DNA of 14,046 bases from assembly GCA_002477805.1 (NCBI GenBank), contig DLKQ01000033.1, forward strand, positions 1-14,046, read 5' to 3'. The position numbers and the translations under genes were made by a program. The notes under the pieces were generated by a model. It was not told where the DNA came from and made no database searches. It worked only from the letters and a program-made list of their open reading frames with translations. The stretch's first letter is position 1; every line of letters starts with the position of its first letter. Below, in pieces: positions 13,416-14,046 of the stretch. Source of the DNA: Christensenella sp. UBA7584 (GTDB taxonomy: Bacteria; Bacillota; Clostridia; Christensenellales; UBA1242).

Positions 13416-14046
13416 TTAACCTTCTTGTGCTTTATCAAATTCTCCAACTGGTCTTTCACTCTCATCTTTCAGACTGTCAACAATTATTTTATCTTCTTCT
13501 TCAAGAGGTAGTACCTCAAACTCACGATAAAGCGAATTTCCATCATTTTTGATTACTTGAATCTGTTCCATCAATTCTTCATATTTAGGAAGGTCATCAA
13601 GACTTTGTATTTCAAACTTTTTCAAAAATTCATCAGTAGTTCCAAAAAGAAGTGGTTTTCCAACAGCATCTTTTCTACCAACGACTTCAATCAAATTATG
13701 TGATAGCAAAAGTTGGATAGCATAATCACTTGACACTCCTCTAACTTGCTCAATATCAAGTCTAGTTACAGGTTGTTGATAAGCGATAATTGCAACAGTT
13801 TCCAAAGCAGCTTTCGTAAGAGCTTTTTCCTTTATTGGGTTAAGGACTATAGAAATTTGTTCTGCATACTTTGGGTTACTCGTGAGTTGAACTTTGTCTT
13901 TATATGTAATTACATTTATTCCATCATCAGCGTGTTTGTCTTTTAATGTTTTAATAGCTCTTTCAACTTGCTCAACCTTTATTTCAAGTTTTTCAGCTAT
14001 GTCTTTTATTTCAATACCATTACCCGCAACAAACAAAATCCCTTCA
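13416..14046 (-). CDS. scpB: Segregation and condensation protein ScpB (5' end outside window)
   Basis: ScpB joins ScpA and Smc in the bacterial condensin-like complex that compacts and segregates chromosomes. The reading frame is open to the window edge: just before the internal TTG at 14036 it reads EGI, giving EGILFVAGNGIEI, the standard N-terminal block of ScpB, so only a few residues are missing. Two winged-helix domains follow; the conserved ALTKAALETVAIIAYQQPVT and IEQVRGVSSDYAIQLLLSH blocks, and GRKDAVGKPLLFGTTDEFLK, are diagnostic. The tail after about residue 165 is acidic and variable, as usual. scpA is expected just upstream, outside the window. Confidence 0.95.
   Translation of the reverse strand, partial: EGILFVAGNGIEIKDIAEKLEIKVEQVERAIKTLKDKHADDGINVITYKDKVQLTSNPKYAEQISIVLNPIKEKALTKAALETVAIIAYQQPVTRLDIEQVRGVSSDYAIQLLLSHNLIEVVGRKDAVGKPLLFGTTDEFLKKFEIQSLDDLPKYEELMEQIQVIKNDGNSLYREFEVLPLEEEDKIIVDSLKDESERPVGEFDKAQEG

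Overview
The window is very AT-rich and uses the standard genetic code. It carries core genes in a Bacillota order (scpB, DUF2953, a GerW/YtfJ-family gene, dac, rluB, plsC), with strong AGGAG-type ribosome sites and short AT-rich gaps. This points to a low-GC member of the Bacillota, most likely an uncultured Clostridia-like gut bacterium. The species assignment is inference; no sequence here names a taxon.

Layout. 1-691 (minus) is the N-terminal part of a GT4 glycosyltransferase cut by the window edge. 692-1401 has no gene, but holds a block of raised GC (about 883-1195) with hairpins whose G-U pairs fit a minus-strand RNA. 1468-3339 and 3465-4706 (both minus) are two unrecognised proteins with the same design: soluble N-terminus, Gly/Ala-rich membrane hairpin, basic coiled coil, helical tail. 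Each has its own extended -10 promoter and terminator. 5033-5108 (plus) is tRNA-Thr(CGT). 5462-7708 (plus) is a surface lipoprotein with a Cys/His-rich module and four YDG/MBG-like beta repeats. 7911-9608 (minus) is an ABC-exporter-like protein in which every catalytic ATPase motif is altered although the frame is intact; its start codon lies at the predicted transcription start.

9751-14046 (minus) is a housekeeping cluster: scpB (chromosome segregation), a DUF2953 membrane protein, a GerW/YtfJ homologue, a D,D-carboxypeptidase, a pseudouridine synthase of the RluB type and a PlsC-type acyltransferase. From DUF2953 down, the genes overlap or lie within 17 bases of each other and look translationally coupled. 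A hairpin terminator separates scpB from the rest, and another closes the cluster inside the 3' end of plsC. Several of these genes concern the cell envelope. In many Bacillota spmA/spmB lie between dac and rluB; they are absent here.

The most unusual items are the motif-dead ABC protein, the candidate structured RNA beside the glycosyltransferase, and the paired membrane coiled-coil proteins. No mobile element, CRISPR array or prophage could be supported.
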